Assembly: GCF_000497575.1 (NCBI RefSeq) | Contig: NZ_APJI01000013.1 | Coordinates: forward strand, 62,001 to 126,000 | DNA: 64,000 nucleotides | Direction: 5' to 3' | From: Afipia sp. OHSU_II-C1 | GTDB lineage: Bacteria; Pseudomonadota; Alphaproteobacteria; Rhizobiales; Xanthobacteraceae | Part shown: positions 15,064 through 22,655 of the stretch, piece by piece | Position numbering within the stretch: the stretch's first letter is position 1 | Layout of the letters: every line of letters begins with the position of its first letter | Notes under the pieces: model-generated | What the model was told of the DNA's origin: nothing | Databases searched by the model: none | The model's input: only the letters and a program-made list of their open reading frames with translations | Made by a program: the position numbers and the translations under genes

Positions 15064-15282
15064 TTATCCTGTGCTTTGATAAGCGGTGATGGCTTTGTTC
15101 GCCAGGATCAGCTTGTTTCTTTGGCCTTGCTGGAAATTAGTTACGATGCTCGAAAGTATCGCTTCATGAGCGGTGGCGGGGTACTTGATCTCGCCCGTTT
15201 TCTCCAAGAAGTACCAAGCGATATCATAGGCTCGCCCGACCTCGTCAATTCGCAGAACTTCAGCGCGACTGTGACATTGCAT
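15064..15282 (-). CDS. Small helical hypothetical protein (72 aa)
   Basis: ATG at 15282 behind GAGG; TTG at 15288 is possible. AYDIAWYFLEKTGEI, AILSSIVTNFQQGQRNKLIL and ANKAITAYQ give an all-helical soluble protein of a type repeated in Bradyrhizobium genomes (from memory), function unknown. It follows the short hydrophilic gene on the same strand with a 57-base gap. Confidence 0.65.
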   Translation of the reverse strand: MQCHSRAEVLRIDEVGRAYDIAWYFLEKTGEIKYPATAHEAILSSIVTNFQQGQRNKLILANKAITAYQSTG

Positions 15283-15456
15283 GGCCAATCCTCAGTGGCA
15301 CTTAATGCCAACCTTCGGAGGAATGTTCCCCACAATGAGATTCATAAATTCCCGCCGGCTCCAAGTCGCGGTTCATCGTGGTTTTCCGGACTCATCGTTC
15401 GGGAACTAAAGGCGGAGCGACGGCTTGATGGACGAGAACGGTTGTCAGGAAGTGTG

Positions 15457-15729
15457 ATGGCATCTGAATCCTGGATGACAATCCTTGGCCTAGGCGCAGC
15501 GACTTTAACGTCCCTCTCTTACGTTCCGCAGGTGATCAAGGCGTTTCCCCGAGGCGGAACTGGCGACATTTCGCTGAAGATGCTCGTAGCGTTGCTCGCG
15601 GGGCTGCTGCTCTGGGTGGTCTACGGTCTATTGAAAACTGACTTGATCATTGTCGCCGCAAACGGTGTTGGGTCTTTGCTTGTTGGGGCCGTGCTTGCTT
15701 TCAAGCTCCGCGATCTCGCCGGCGCATAG
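15457..15729 (+). CDS. SemiSWEET-type sugar transporter (PQ-loop/MtN3)
   Basis: 90 residues with three hydrophobic helices (about 7-24, 38-57, 61-83), the length of bacterial SemiSWEETs, which dimerise to let sugars cross the inner membrane. The PQ motif is present in SYVPQVIKAFPRGGTGDIS. The ATG at 15457 was chosen because the membrane core starts there; the open frame further upstream is noise. The substrate is unknown, and no sugar gene is adjacent. Confidence 0.88.
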   Translation: MASESWMTILGLGAATLTSLSYVPQVIKAFPRGGTGDISLKMLVALLAGLLLWVVYGLLKTDLIIVAANGVGSLLVGAVLAFKLRDLAGA

Positions 15730-15754
15730 TCGTTCGGCTGTGACGTGGGATCTG

Positions 15755-15874
15755 AGTCATTTGGACACGAGGAAATCTCTGACAACGAATCTGAACGAAG
15801 AGAGTGCGGCAAACACGAAGCTGAATACCGTCGCGTTGCGTAAGGGCATTAATTCGAAGGCGACTGCGACCTGA
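15755..15874 (+). pseudogene. 3' remnant of a DUF892 (YciE/ferritin-like) gene
   Basis: The plus frame reads SHLDTRKSLTTNLNEESAAN and TKLNTVALRKGINSKATAT before a stop. This matches the last helix and tail of DUF892 proteins (L..NL.EE.A.D.KL..LA...IN..A). No start or the first three helices remain upstream, where the SemiSWEET gene ends. It is a separate copy from the DUF892 domain fused in the 25261-26538 gene. Confidence 0.6.
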
Positions 15875-15927
15875 CAGGAAGGGGGAGCCGCACCTCATTG
15901 GCGTGGCTTCCCCATCTCCGTCCTCGA

Positions 15928-16143
15928 TCACTTTCCTTCAGTAAGAGGTTCCAGATAGCTTTTGTGATAAGTGGTCGGATGCTTATTGCCGTCGAGAAGA
16001 ACGGTCACCTTCCCCGATCTGCTCACGGAAATCACGGTGCCACGCTTGTCTCTAAGTTTTGGGCTGCGAGACTTTCCGAGTTCTGAAAATCGGAAACGGT
16101 CGCTTGGTCGTAATATGTCGTTTTCTGCAACTCCGTCTTTCAT
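15928..16143 (-). CDS. Small beta-rich protein (KOW/SH3-like), paralogue of 9107-9352
   Basis: 71 residues from ATG at 16143. RPSDRFRFSELGKSRSPKLR, GTVISVSRSGKVTVLLDG and NKHPTTYHKSYLEPL align over the whole length with the 9107-9352 protein. The conserved GNKHPTTYH and KSRSPKLRDK blocks suggest a binding surface. Its role is unknown. It lies 21 bases downstream of the SDR gene start side and ends near the DUF892 remnant. Confidence 0.72.
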   Translation of the reverse strand: MKDGVAENDILRPSDRFRFSELGKSRSPKLRDKRGTVISVSRSGKVTVLLDGNKHPTTYHKSYLEPLTEGK

Positions 16144-16164
16144 AAATTGCTCGCGAATAGTTCC

Positions 16165-17175
16165 TCAGCCTCCGCTATAGCCCCCGATAATAGGAAGAAT
16201 CTCGCCTGTTATGTAGCTTGAGCACGCTGGCGAGGCTAGGAAGACGTAAGCGGGAGCGATCTCTTCGGGCTGCGCAGGTCTCTTCATGGGTGTATCGCTG
16301 CCAAATTTTGATACGCGCTCGGCATTCTTGTCTGCGGGATTCAGCGGTGTCCAAACGGGGCCGGGCGCTACGGCATTAACGCGGATGCCGCGCGGCAATA
16401 GATGAGTGGCAAGAGAACGCGTAAAGGCGTGAATCCCACCTTTGGTCATGGAATAGTCGAGAAGGTCCTTATTGCCCAGTAAGCCTGTCACGGAGCCGGT
16501 GTTGATAATAGCGGCACCTTCCTTGAGGTGTGGTACCACGGCTTTAGCCATGTGGAAGTAACCGTAAAGGTTGGTCTTGATGGTGCGGTCGAAGTGCCGC
16601 TCGGTCAAATCCTCGAAGGCGTTTACGTGCTCCTGAAAGGCTGCGTTGTTGACCAGGATGTCGATCTTGCCAAAGGCCTTGATGACTTGCGCAACAGCAT
16701 CCCGGCAGAATGCTGAGCTGGCGACGTCGCCTGGTATGGTCATACACTTGCGGCCTTCTTTCTCGACAGCGGCCTTCGTTATTTTGGCATCGGCGTGCTC
16801 GTCGAGATAAAGGATGGCGACATCAGCCCCTTCACGCGCGAACAGTACTGCGACGCTGCGGCCAATCCCGGAGTCACCTCCCGTGATGATAGCTACCTTT
16901 TTCTTAAGCTTCTCCGAGCCGATGTAGTAAGGCGCATCGTACATGGGCAGTGGATCGAGATCCGCTTCCGATCCGGGCTTTGTTTGGTGCTGCTTTGGAA
17001 GTGGTGGAACCGGGTATCTCCGTACGCCCGTCTGGGGGGCGGTATCATCAGGTTTTTTGGCCCGCTCGTCCGTGGCGTCGATCCTCGCCTGGATCTCGCG
17101 CTCCACTCCTGCTGCGTGCGAAGCATCAGCAGCGTAAGATTCTGATTTGTTGGTTTTGCCTGCGGATTTGGTCAT
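16165..17175 (-). CDS. Short-chain dehydrogenase/reductase, long YhxC/YghA-like type
   Basis: 336 residues from MTKSAGKTNKSESYA (the frame is open to 17202). An N-terminal extension of about 90 polar residues precedes the Rossmann fold. Marks are TGGDSGIGR (NAD(P) binding), NNAAF, the catalytic Ser in INTGSVTG, and Y-x3-K in DYSMTKGG. The end ITGEILPIIGGYSGG is typical. This subgroup, with the disordered extension, is common near stress genes and is often called general stress or glucose dehydrogenase-like; its substrate is not known. An EcfG-like promoter lies 26 bases upstream. Confidence 0.9.
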   Translation of the reverse strand: MTKSAGKTNKSESYAADASHAAGVEREIQARIDATDERAKKPDDTAPQTGVRRYPVPPLPKQHQTKPGSEADLDPLPMYDAPYYIGSEKLKKKVAIITGGDSGIGRSVAVLFAREGADVAILYLDEHADAKITKAAVEKEGRKCMTIPGDVASSAFCRDAVAQVIKAFGKIDILVNNAAFQEHVNAFEDLTERHFDRTIKTNLYGYFHMAKAVVPHLKEGAAIINTGSVTGLLGNKDLLDYSMTKGGIHAFTRSLATHLLPRGIRVNAVAPGPVWTPLNPADKNAERVSKFGSDTPMKRPAQPEEIAPAYVFLASPACSSYITGEILPIIGGYSGG

Positions 17176-17200
17176 CGGTCTTTCTCCACGTATCCAAGGC

Positions 17201-17226
17201 AAACCCGGGTCTTGATTGGATGTTCC
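17201..17226 (-). promoter_or_regulatory. EcfG-like promoter for the SDR gene
   Basis: Minus strand GGAAC (17226-17222), 16 bases, GGTTT (17205-17201). One mismatch to CGTT. It lies 26 bases before the ATG at 17175. Confidence 0.6.
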
Positions 17227-17313
17227 TTCGGCTGATGCCGACTTCCTCTATCGCGACTGGAAGACCTCGTTTTCTGCGTTGTCCGTTTTGGCCGGGCCAA
17301 CTTTGGTGCGTTC

Positions 17314-17338
17314 GGAACATCTGCGCTCCATCTCTGTT
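17314..17338 (+). promoter_or_regulatory. EcfG-like promoter for the 17369 gene
   Basis: GGAAC (17314-17318), 16 bases, TGTT (17335-17338), 30 bases before the ATG of the secreted protein. One mismatch to consensus. Together with 17201-17226 it makes a divergent promoter pair. Confidence 0.6.
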
Positions 17339-17368
17339 GTGCAGGCGTGAAGCAAATGGAGAGAGCTA

Positions 17369-17644
17369 ATGAAGAAATCGATTTCCGTCGGTGTGTGCCT
17401 GGTCGTTCTGTCCGCCACGGGAGCGCTCGCTCAGGCCAATCAGGGGCAGGGCGGTGCGCCAGTTCCAAAGGCGGGTGCTGCTGACACCATGAAGAAGGGT
17501 GCTGGAAGTACGAGCGGCACAACGACGGGAGCGTCACCCCAAGACCGCGCCACTGTGCCCGGCTCCCTGAATTCAGGTGGAACGTCGCAGACGTCACCTA
17601 ACACCGCGCAACCCGGCGCCAGCAAAATGGGTGGCTCGAACTGA
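17369..17644 (+). CDS. Small secreted Gly/Ser/Thr-rich protein (91 aa)
   Basis: Residues 1-22 (MKKSISVGVCLVVLSATGAL, then AQ) form a clear Sec signal peptide with an Ala-x-Ala-like site. The mature part is low complexity (Gly, Ser, Thr, Ala, Gln, Pro) and probably disordered; it may be periplasmic. GGAGAG precedes the ATG. It is followed by the PRC-barrel gene 60 bases on, probably in the same transcript. The function is unknown. Confidence 0.75.
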   Translation: MKKSISVGVCLVVLSATGALAQANQGQGGAPVPKAGAADTMKKGAGSTSGTTTGASPQDRATVPGSLNSGGTSQTSPNTAQPGASKMGGSN

Positions 17645-17704
17645 TCGAAGTTGTTGGCTGCCCTGCGAGACGGGGCAGCGTTCTCGCGACGAAGGAGGTT
17701 TGTA

Positions 17705-18064
17705 ATGGCGGAGCGTGAAACAGCTGCACTCATTGGCAGCGACAAGGTCGAAGGAACCGCGGTCTACGGCGCCGACGACGAGAAGATCGGTGCAATTGAG
17801 CGCGTGATGATCGACAAGAAGAGCGGGAGCGTTTCTTACGCCGTGCTCAGTTTTGGTGGCTTTCTCGGGATCGGTGACGATCACTACCCGATCCCTTGGC
17901 AGTCTCTGAAGTACGATACGAACCTGGGCGGATATCGAACAGGTCTAACCGTCGAAAAGCTCAAGGACGCGCCCAAGTACCGAAACGATAATTCCTGGGA
18001 TTGGGCAGACTCCGCGCGCACCCGGTCAGTCAACGATTATTACGGGATAGCGTGGCCTGGTTAA
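17705..18064 (+). CDS. PRC-barrel domain protein (119 aa)
   Basis: GAAGGAGGTTTGTA precedes the ATG at 17705, a strong ribosome site. Residues about 10-85 (KVEGTAVYGADDEKIGAIER, VMIDKKSGSVSYAVLSFGGF, YPIPWQSLKYD) form the PRC barrel, a beta fold found in RimM and photosynthetic reaction centre H subunits and in many stand-alone stress proteins. No catalytic motif is visible, and there is no signal peptide. It probably shares the EcfG-like promoter of the preceding gene. Confidence 0.85.
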   Translation: MAERETAALIGSDKVEGTAVYGADDEKIGAIERVMIDKKSGSVSYAVLSFGGFLGIGDDHYPIPWQSLKYDTNLGGYRTGLTVEKLKDAPKYRNDNSWDWADSARTRSVNDYYGIAWPG

Positions 18065-18125
18065 TTCAAAATGAGGCCGTCCGGCAGTAACCGCATGGCC
18101 TCACCCGCTTAAAAGGATGCCGCTT

Positions 18126-18365
18126 ATGTCTGACGACAGCACACAACCACCGTACATCTACGAAGGACTAGACCCGGTGAGGGAGGCAGATCCTTTCGGA
18201 ACGAAGAAGCTATCCGCCGCGATCGAATCTCTGAGAACCCTCGTTGACGGCGCAAAGAAGCCCGGAATGCCGCTAAGTGTCCTGAGCAATATTGCGCGAG
18301 AGGCGCCTCTTGGAACGCTTTTGGTCGCATTCATGCTCGGAGTAGCGATCGGTAGGCGGGGTTAG
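18126..18365 (+). CDS. Small protein with C-terminal membrane anchor (79 aa)
   Basis: Starts MSDDSTQPPYIYEG at 18126, behind AAAAGG. A polar N-terminal region and a helix (LSAAIESLRTLVDG) lead to one hydrophobic span at the end (APLGTLLVAFMLGVAIGRRG). The layout, a soluble head with a C-terminal helix and a basic end, resembles the ElaB/YqjD-type ribosome- or membrane-associated stress proteins, but the match is only in shape. It ends 3 bases from the convergent DUF3606 gene. Confidence 0.65.
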   Translation: MSDDSTQPPYIYEGLDPVREADPFGTKKLSAAIESLRTLVDGAKKPGMPLSVLSNIAREAPLGTLLVAFMLGVAIGRRG

Positions 18366-18368
18366 TTC

Positions 18369-18653
18369 CTATAGAGGCTGATCGTCCTCAGTAGAGGGTT
18401 GTGACTCAAGGGAGACGATGTCGCCGCCACCAAGGTCTTCCTCCGGAGGCGGCTGTTCACAGCCGGCCGTAGACCGTTTCCTCGCATCTAGCTCTTTTCG
18501 TATTGCGCCTACCGAATTCCCGACGCGCTCGATAACATTTCGAAGTTCCTCTTCCGTCACGTCGAGATGTTTCATCCAAAGACGCAGGCTCTCTTTGTCG
18601 TCGATCGCGATTTGAGAGCGGCTTAGCTCACTCCCGCGGCTGACCCGGTTCAT
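18369..18653 (-). CDS. DUF3606 domain protein with acidic tail (94 aa)
   Basis: Starts at MNRVSRGSELSRSQIAIDD. Residues about 16-60 (DDKESLRLWMKHLDVTEEEL, RNVIERVGNSVGAIRKEL) are the DUF3606 helix-turn-helix-like domain. The last 28 residues (QPPPEEDLGGGDIVSLESQ, PSTEDDQPL) form an acidic tail also present on the SRAP remnant at 12510-12761. A full EcfG consensus promoter is 35 bases upstream. The function is unknown; the small fold could bind DNA. Confidence 0.8.
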   Translation of the reverse strand: MNRVSRGSELSRSQIAIDDKESLRLWMKHLDVTEEELRNVIERVGNSVGAIRKELDARKRSTAGCEQPPPEEDLGGGDIVSLESQPSTEDDQPL

Positions 18654-18688
18654 TTCGCTTCCCTTCAAACCACGACGGTCGTGCAAGG

Positions 18689-18715
18689 AAAACGCTGCCA
18701 CGAGATTCCCGTTCC
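18689..18715 (-). promoter_or_regulatory. EcfG-like promoter for the DUF3606 gene
   Basis: Minus strand GGAAC (18715-18711), 16 bases, CGTTTT (18694-18689). Full consensus. It stands back to back with 18722-18746; the two -35 boxes are six bases apart within GTTCCGATATCGGAAC, a near-perfect palindrome. Confidence 0.78.
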
Positions 18716-18721
18716 GATATC

Positions 18722-18746
18722 GGAACTTCAATTTGCCTTGGCTGTT
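18722..18746 (+). promoter_or_regulatory. EcfG-like promoter for 18773-19034
   Basis: GGAAC (18722-18726), 16 bases, TGTT (18743-18746), 27 bases before the ATG at 18773. One mismatch to CGTT. Confidence 0.65.
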
Positions 18747-18772
18747 AGTCTTTTACAAAACAGGAGGCTGAC

Positions 18773-18859
18773 ATGGGTTTTGGTAAAGGTGTATTGCTTT
18801 GGCTGATTGGTATTCCGCTCCCGATTATCATCCTTCTTGCCTTGTTCATGAACCGTTAG
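18773..18859 (+). CDS. Tiny membrane protein (28 aa)
   Basis: AGGAGG five bases before ATG. MGFGKGVLLWLIGIPLPIII, then LLALFMNR: almost all hydrophobic with a Pro-containing helix and a basic end. Short proteins of this kind are conserved in Bradyrhizobium next to DUF3309 genes (from memory). The strong ribosome site and EcfG-like promoter support it. It could be a membrane-stress peptide; no function is proven. Confidence 0.7.
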   Translation: MGFGKGVLLWLIGIPLPIIILLALFMNR

Positions 18860-18869
18860 GAGCGCGGCA

Positions 18870-19034
18870 ATGAGCGTAGGCACAATCATTCTGATCATTC
18901 TCATCATCGCCTTGCTCGGCGGATTTAGTGGAATCGGCGGAGGTCCGTTTTATGGTACCGGATACTATGGCGGAGGTGGACTCGGCCTTGTGATCGTCAT
19001 CCTCCTGATACTGATGCTCATGGGACGGATTTGA
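18870..19034 (+). CDS. DUF3309 family small membrane protein (54 aa)
   Basis: Starts 10 bases after the 28-aa gene, in the same transcript. Two hydrophobic helices (TIILIILIIALLGGF and LGLVIVILLILMLMG) flank a Gly/Tyr-rich loop (GGGPFYGTGYYGGGG). This is the DUF3309 layout, probably an inner-membrane hairpin. The function is unknown; the EcfG-like promoter upstream suggests stress induction. Confidence 0.8.
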   Translation: MSVGTIILIILIIALLGGFSGIGGGPFYGTGYYGGGGLGLVIVILLILMLMGRI

Positions 19035-19076
19035 ACGATTACTGCAACAAGCGCATCATGGCCCATATCCGCTACG

Positions 19077-19313
19077 CTAACAGGCCGGACATTCATCCGA
19101 GAGGCTATCTAAAAATTGATCAACAGCCTCGATGCATTTTGCCTTGGACATTCCCGGATATCGCTCGTGTTCGGCGAGCGCGTGGGCATAGTCAAGACCC
19201 TGATGGCTGAATCGTAGCCGCATGTATCCATGTTCGGGGCAGGGCGCAATGGCGTGGGCATGGAGAAGGATTCGCGTCGCCCACTGTTCGAGTGTTTCTT
19301 TCCTCGCCGGCAT
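19077..19313 (-). CDS. Small hypothetical protein (78 aa)
   Basis: ATG at 19313. A soluble, helical protein with scattered His and Cys: AHAIAPCPEHGYMRLRF in the middle and DECPAC at the end. The spacing does not give a classic zinc ribbon but could bind one metal. A full EcfG consensus lies so close upstream (19322-19346) that the transcript should start at or next to the ATG, so translation may be leaderless. The function is unknown. Confidence 0.7.
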   Translation of the reverse strand: MPARKETLEQWATRILLHAHAIAPCPEHGYMRLRFSHQGLDYAHALAEHERYPGMSKAKCIEAVDQFLDSLSDECPAC

Positions 19314-19321
19314 AAAGAGAG

Positions 19322-19346
19322 AACGCGCCGATGATTCAGATGTTCC
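19322..19346 (-). promoter_or_regulatory. EcfG-like promoter (GGAAC-N16-CGTT)
   Basis: Minus strand GGAAC (19346-19342), 16 bases, CGTT (19325-19322). Full consensus, with only 8 bases between the -10 box and the ATG at 19313. Confidence 0.72.
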
Positions 19347-19362
19347 TTGCTGGAGCAGTCAG

Positions 19363-21747
19363 TCATGCCGGCTTGCCACCCACCGAAATAGCCTTTCGCA
19401 AGGCCCGTGCAAGAGTCTCGACTGAATAGGGCTTCCGAATAAGTTCAACACCGCTCGTGCTACGATCTGCCAACGCGGTCGAGTAGCCGGTGGTAAGCAA
19501 GATTGGCAATCCGGGGTATTTATCGCTAATCCAGTGAGCGAGCTCGACGCCATTCATGCCAGGCATCATCACGTCCGAAAATATGAGATCAAACGCGAAT
19601 TCGTCCTCGTTGACCAACGATAGTGCATCGTTCGCCGATTTTGCCCATTTCACCGCGTAACCTAAATCTCGAAGCAACTCACTCGTGAATTCCCCGACTT
19701 CGTGATTGTCCTCGACCAAGAGAATTCGCTGACCGCGACCGCTCTGTAGCGCGTCCTGCGCCACCCTTATGCCGCCGGTTTCCGCCGCGAGCGGCTGCGC
19801 TCTAGGAAGATAGATCGTGAACGTTGATCCTTCGCCTAGCGTGCTTATGACCCTTATTTCTCCGCCAGACTGCCGCGCAAAACCAATCGCTTGACTAAGT
19901 CCGAGACCGGTGCCCTTTCCAATTTCCTTCGTTGTAAAAAACGGCTCGAAGACTGCATCAAGGTCTTGGGTGGCGATTCCGGAGCCGTGATCATTGACAG
20001 AGATCGCCACATACTGCCCATCTTTTCCCGGAAGGTTGCGCAACGCAGGAATTTCGTTGGTGGCAGAGACAGAGATTACTATCTCGCCTTCACCGTCCAT
20101 CGCGTCGCGCGCGTTTACCGCGAGATTGACCAGCGCAGTCTCGAATTGCACAACGTCGGCGACCGCGAACATATCCTCATGCCCCAAATCCAGGCCGACG
20201 CGGATACGACTGCCTACAAGAGGGCGGATGAGATTGGTGACGCTCTCTATTTGGTTGGCGACGTTGAATATCTGAGGCGCCAACGGTTGTCGTCGAGCGA
20301 ACGCCAGCAGCTGCGATGTAAGCTTTGATGCCCGCTCGACCGTATCGGCGATGGCATTGATATATCGATTGCGCCGTTCGATTGGCAAATCTCGCCGACG
20401 GAGAAAATCGACCGCTGAGCGAATTATCGTTAGAAGGTTGTTGAAATCGTGCGCGACACCGCCTGTAAGCTGCCCGACGGCTTCCATTTTCTGAGCCTGG
20501 CGCAACGCGTCTTCGTTCTGCCGTCTCTCCGTCGTGTCGACAGCTTCGGATAAAACGCCGTTAATGCCCCCATTTTCATCTCGCACCGGCCGCATCGCGA
20601 AATCGAAATGACGGGTTCCGGCAGGCAGGTTCAGAGCGAGCTCAAATTTCTCCGTCTGGCCGGTTAGGGCTTTCCCAAAGGCAGCACGGATGCTTTCGGC
20701 AATCGCCGGATAACGAACAAACCAGGGCCCATCCCAGTAGAACGTGCCAATCAAGTCATCCATTTTGGCTTTGACGTCTGCCAACGCGATGGCGTTGACG
20801 TAGATAAGCCGTCCCTCGAGGTCGAGTAACACTTGATACTGATTACTTGTCTCCAGGATTGCTCGGAGTTGAGCCTCGCTCGAGCGAAGCTGATCTGTTC
20901 TTTCCCTTATCTTGCCTTCGAGCGTCTCATTGTGCCCCCGAAGGTCGATCTCGGCTTGCTTTGCTGCTGTGATGTCGTGCGCGACACCGATAAAGCCGAT
21001 GTGCTGTCCAGCAGGATCCCACCGAGGCTGCGATTCCGACCGCATCCAGCGCCATTCGCCATCCGCGCGCCGGTAACGTCCCTCCAAGATAAACGGTTTA
21101 AGGAATGCTTCGCCGCTTAGGCTCTCCCGAATGATGCGAGATACGTCATCGGGATGGATGATCTTTCGCCAGTCAAATTTTAGTGCTTCCTCATAGGGAA
21201 GCCCAAGAAATTCCAAGTATGCCCGGTTTGCGAATGCGCGTGTCCGATCCATCTGCGTGACCCACATCGGAACGGGTGCGCTATCAGCAATCAGTCGAAA
21301 TCGCTCCTCGCTCTCGCGGAGCATTCCCTTGGCCAAGACGCGTTCGGTAATATCGATGTGGGCGCCGATTAACCGAATTGGTCGCCCATCATCTTGGCGA
21401 TCGATCCGCGCCTCCGCTGCGATCCATCTCACCGCCCCATCGTTAGGGCGGATAATTCGATACTCAGCGGAGTACCGTAGGGCGGTACCGCGGACACACT
21501 CCAGGAAATGCTGTTCAGTCCGCGCTCGGTCTTCGGGGTGGATTCTGCGAACCCAATCCTCATGAGTTTCGTTTGCCGCTTCGGGCGGAAGCCCATGAAT
21601 TGACAAATACTCAGGTGAACGGAAATTCTGAAATCCCTCCCGCAGGTCTACAACTACGCCGCCCACGCGAGCGATGCGTTGAACCTCTGCAAGCTGGCGT
21701 TCACGGTCTCGGAACGCACGTTCTGCGGACGAGATTGGTTGGTCCAA
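19363..21747 (-). CDS. Hybrid sensor histidine kinase with three PAS domains and receiver
   Basis: 794 residues: PAS about 25-138, PAS about 143-262, coiled linker 265-290, PAS about 292-410, HisKA with GGVAHDFNN (His433), HATPase with NARDA near 545 and GKGTGLGL near 611, and a C-terminal receiver with Asp725 in FSDVMMPG. It has no membrane span, so it senses a cytoplasmic signal, perhaps redox or light through PAS. The start is TTG; no ATG lies near the first PAS. The receiver probably passes phosphate to another protein not encoded nearby. Its end is 16 bases from the promoter of the 78-aa gene. Confidence 0.93.
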   Translation of the reverse strand: MDQPISSAERAFRDRERQLAEVQRIARVGGVVVDLREGFQNFRSPEYLSIHGLPPEAANETHEDWVRRIHPEDRARTEQHFLECVRGTALRYSAEYRIIRPNDGAVRWIAAEARIDRQDDGRPIRLIGAHIDITERVLAKGMLRESEERFRLIADSAPVPMWVTQMDRTRAFANRAYLEFLGLPYEEALKFDWRKIIHPDDVSRIIRESLSGEAFLKPFILEGRYRRADGEWRWMRSESQPRWDPAGQHIGFIGVAHDITAAKQAEIDLRGHNETLEGKIRERTDQLRSSEAQLRAILETSNQYQVLLDLEGRLIYVNAIALADVKAKMDDLIGTFYWDGPWFVRYPAIAESIRAAFGKALTGQTEKFELALNLPAGTRHFDFAMRPVRDENGGINGVLSEAVDTTERRQNEDALRQAQKMEAVGQLTGGVAHDFNNLLTIIRSAVDFLRRRDLPIERRNRYINAIADTVERASKLTSQLLAFARRQPLAPQIFNVANQIESVTNLIRPLVGSRIRVGLDLGHEDMFAVADVVQFETALVNLAVNARDAMDGEGEIVISVSATNEIPALRNLPGKDGQYVAISVNDHGSGIATQDLDAVFEPFFTTKEIGKGTGLGLSQAIGFARQSGGEIRVISTLGEGSTFTIYLPRAQPLAAETGGIRVAQDALQSGRGQRILLVEDNHEVGEFTSELLRDLGYAVKWAKSANDALSLVNEDEFAFDLIFSDVMMPGMNGVELAHWISDKYPGLPILLTTGYSTALADRSTSGVELIRKPYSVETLARALRKAISVGGKPA

Positions 21748-21872
21748 AATTGCGTTCCCTAAACCCTATCGAAGCCTTTTTGTTGACGAGGCGATTTTTG
21801 TCTGGAGAAGATTCACAAGGAGGGAACTTGGTTCCAATAGAGGACTAAAATCTTTCAACTTGCTATCGGGTC

Positions 21873-22655
21873 TCATTGCGCACTCTGCCCATCACCGCCC
21901 GGGCCGTGGCTTTTATCGGTGACCGCGAGACCAATTGCTTTCCCGCCTGGCGGGGGGCAGAGTGGATCAATCGGCAGGATCAGTTCAGGCCCCTTATTCC
22001 TGACATTTCCCACCTTCTTATCGACCGGGAATATCTCGAGCCATTCGTCGGGGCAGGGCTTTAGCAACGCCAGCAGTTCGTCGTTAGTCGCCGATTCTTC
22101 GCCTAGCCACTTCGCCCAATCGCTTTCGCCCAGGATGCAGGGCATGCGATTATGGATCTCGGCCATGGCATTATTCGGCCCGCAGGTGAGGATCGTGCAA
22201 CTCAGCACCTCTTCGCCGTTCAGCGGATCGCGCCAGGTCGACCAGAGACCGGCCATGACCATCGGCTTTCGGCCGGCCATGAAGATGGCGTAGGGCTGCT
22301 TCTCCTTGCCCTTCTCGTCGAGCTTCTTCCATTCGTAGAAGTTGGTCATCACGCACAGGCAGCGCTGCCCGCGCTTCCATGCGTCCTTGAACGCTGGTTT
22401 CGTCGTGAACTCTTCCGAGCGGGCATTGATCGTCGAGTACTGAAGCTTCGTATCCTTCGCCCAGTGCGGGATCAGGCCCCATTTCATCATCCGGGGCGTT
22501 CGCTTCCCGTCTTCCGATCGGATCGCGGTCATCATGCGCTCCGTCGGTGCGAGATTATGATTGTACTCGTAGTTCGGCGCCGGGGCGTCGGGATCGAACT
22601 TGAGACGGATTTTGATTTCCGACCAGTCGTCAGCAAGTCGAGCGCGGCCGCACAT
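21873..22655 (-). CDS. SRAP domain protein (YedK/HMCES family), abasic-site crosslinker
   Basis: Shields abasic sites in single-stranded DNA by forming a thiazolidine bond through Cys2. The 260 residues start MCGRARLADDW, so Cys2 is present after Met removal. Other active-site parts are STINARSEE (Asn/Arg), NFYEWKK (Glu) and IHNRMPCIL (His). The usual CPANGFYEW is here CVMTNFYEW. It is the only complete copy; fragments are at 8884-9043, 12510-12761 and 29881-30382. Its start overlaps the stop of the gene upstream (22655-23068), so the pair is coupled. It fits the DNA-repair theme set by the two Ku genes. Confidence 0.93.
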   Translation of the reverse strand: MCGRARLADDWSEIKIRLKFDPDAPAPNYEYNHNLAPTERMMTAIRSEDGKRTPRMMKWGLIPHWAKDTKLQYSTINARSEEFTTKPAFKDAWKRGQRCLCVMTNFYEWKKLDEKGKEKQPYAIFMAGRKPMVMAGLWSTWRDPLNGEEVLSCTILTCGPNNAMAEIHNRMPCILGESDWAKWLGEESATNDELLALLKPCPDEWLEIFPVDKKVGNVRNKGPELILPIDPLCPPPGGKAIGLAVTDKSHGPGGDGQSAQ

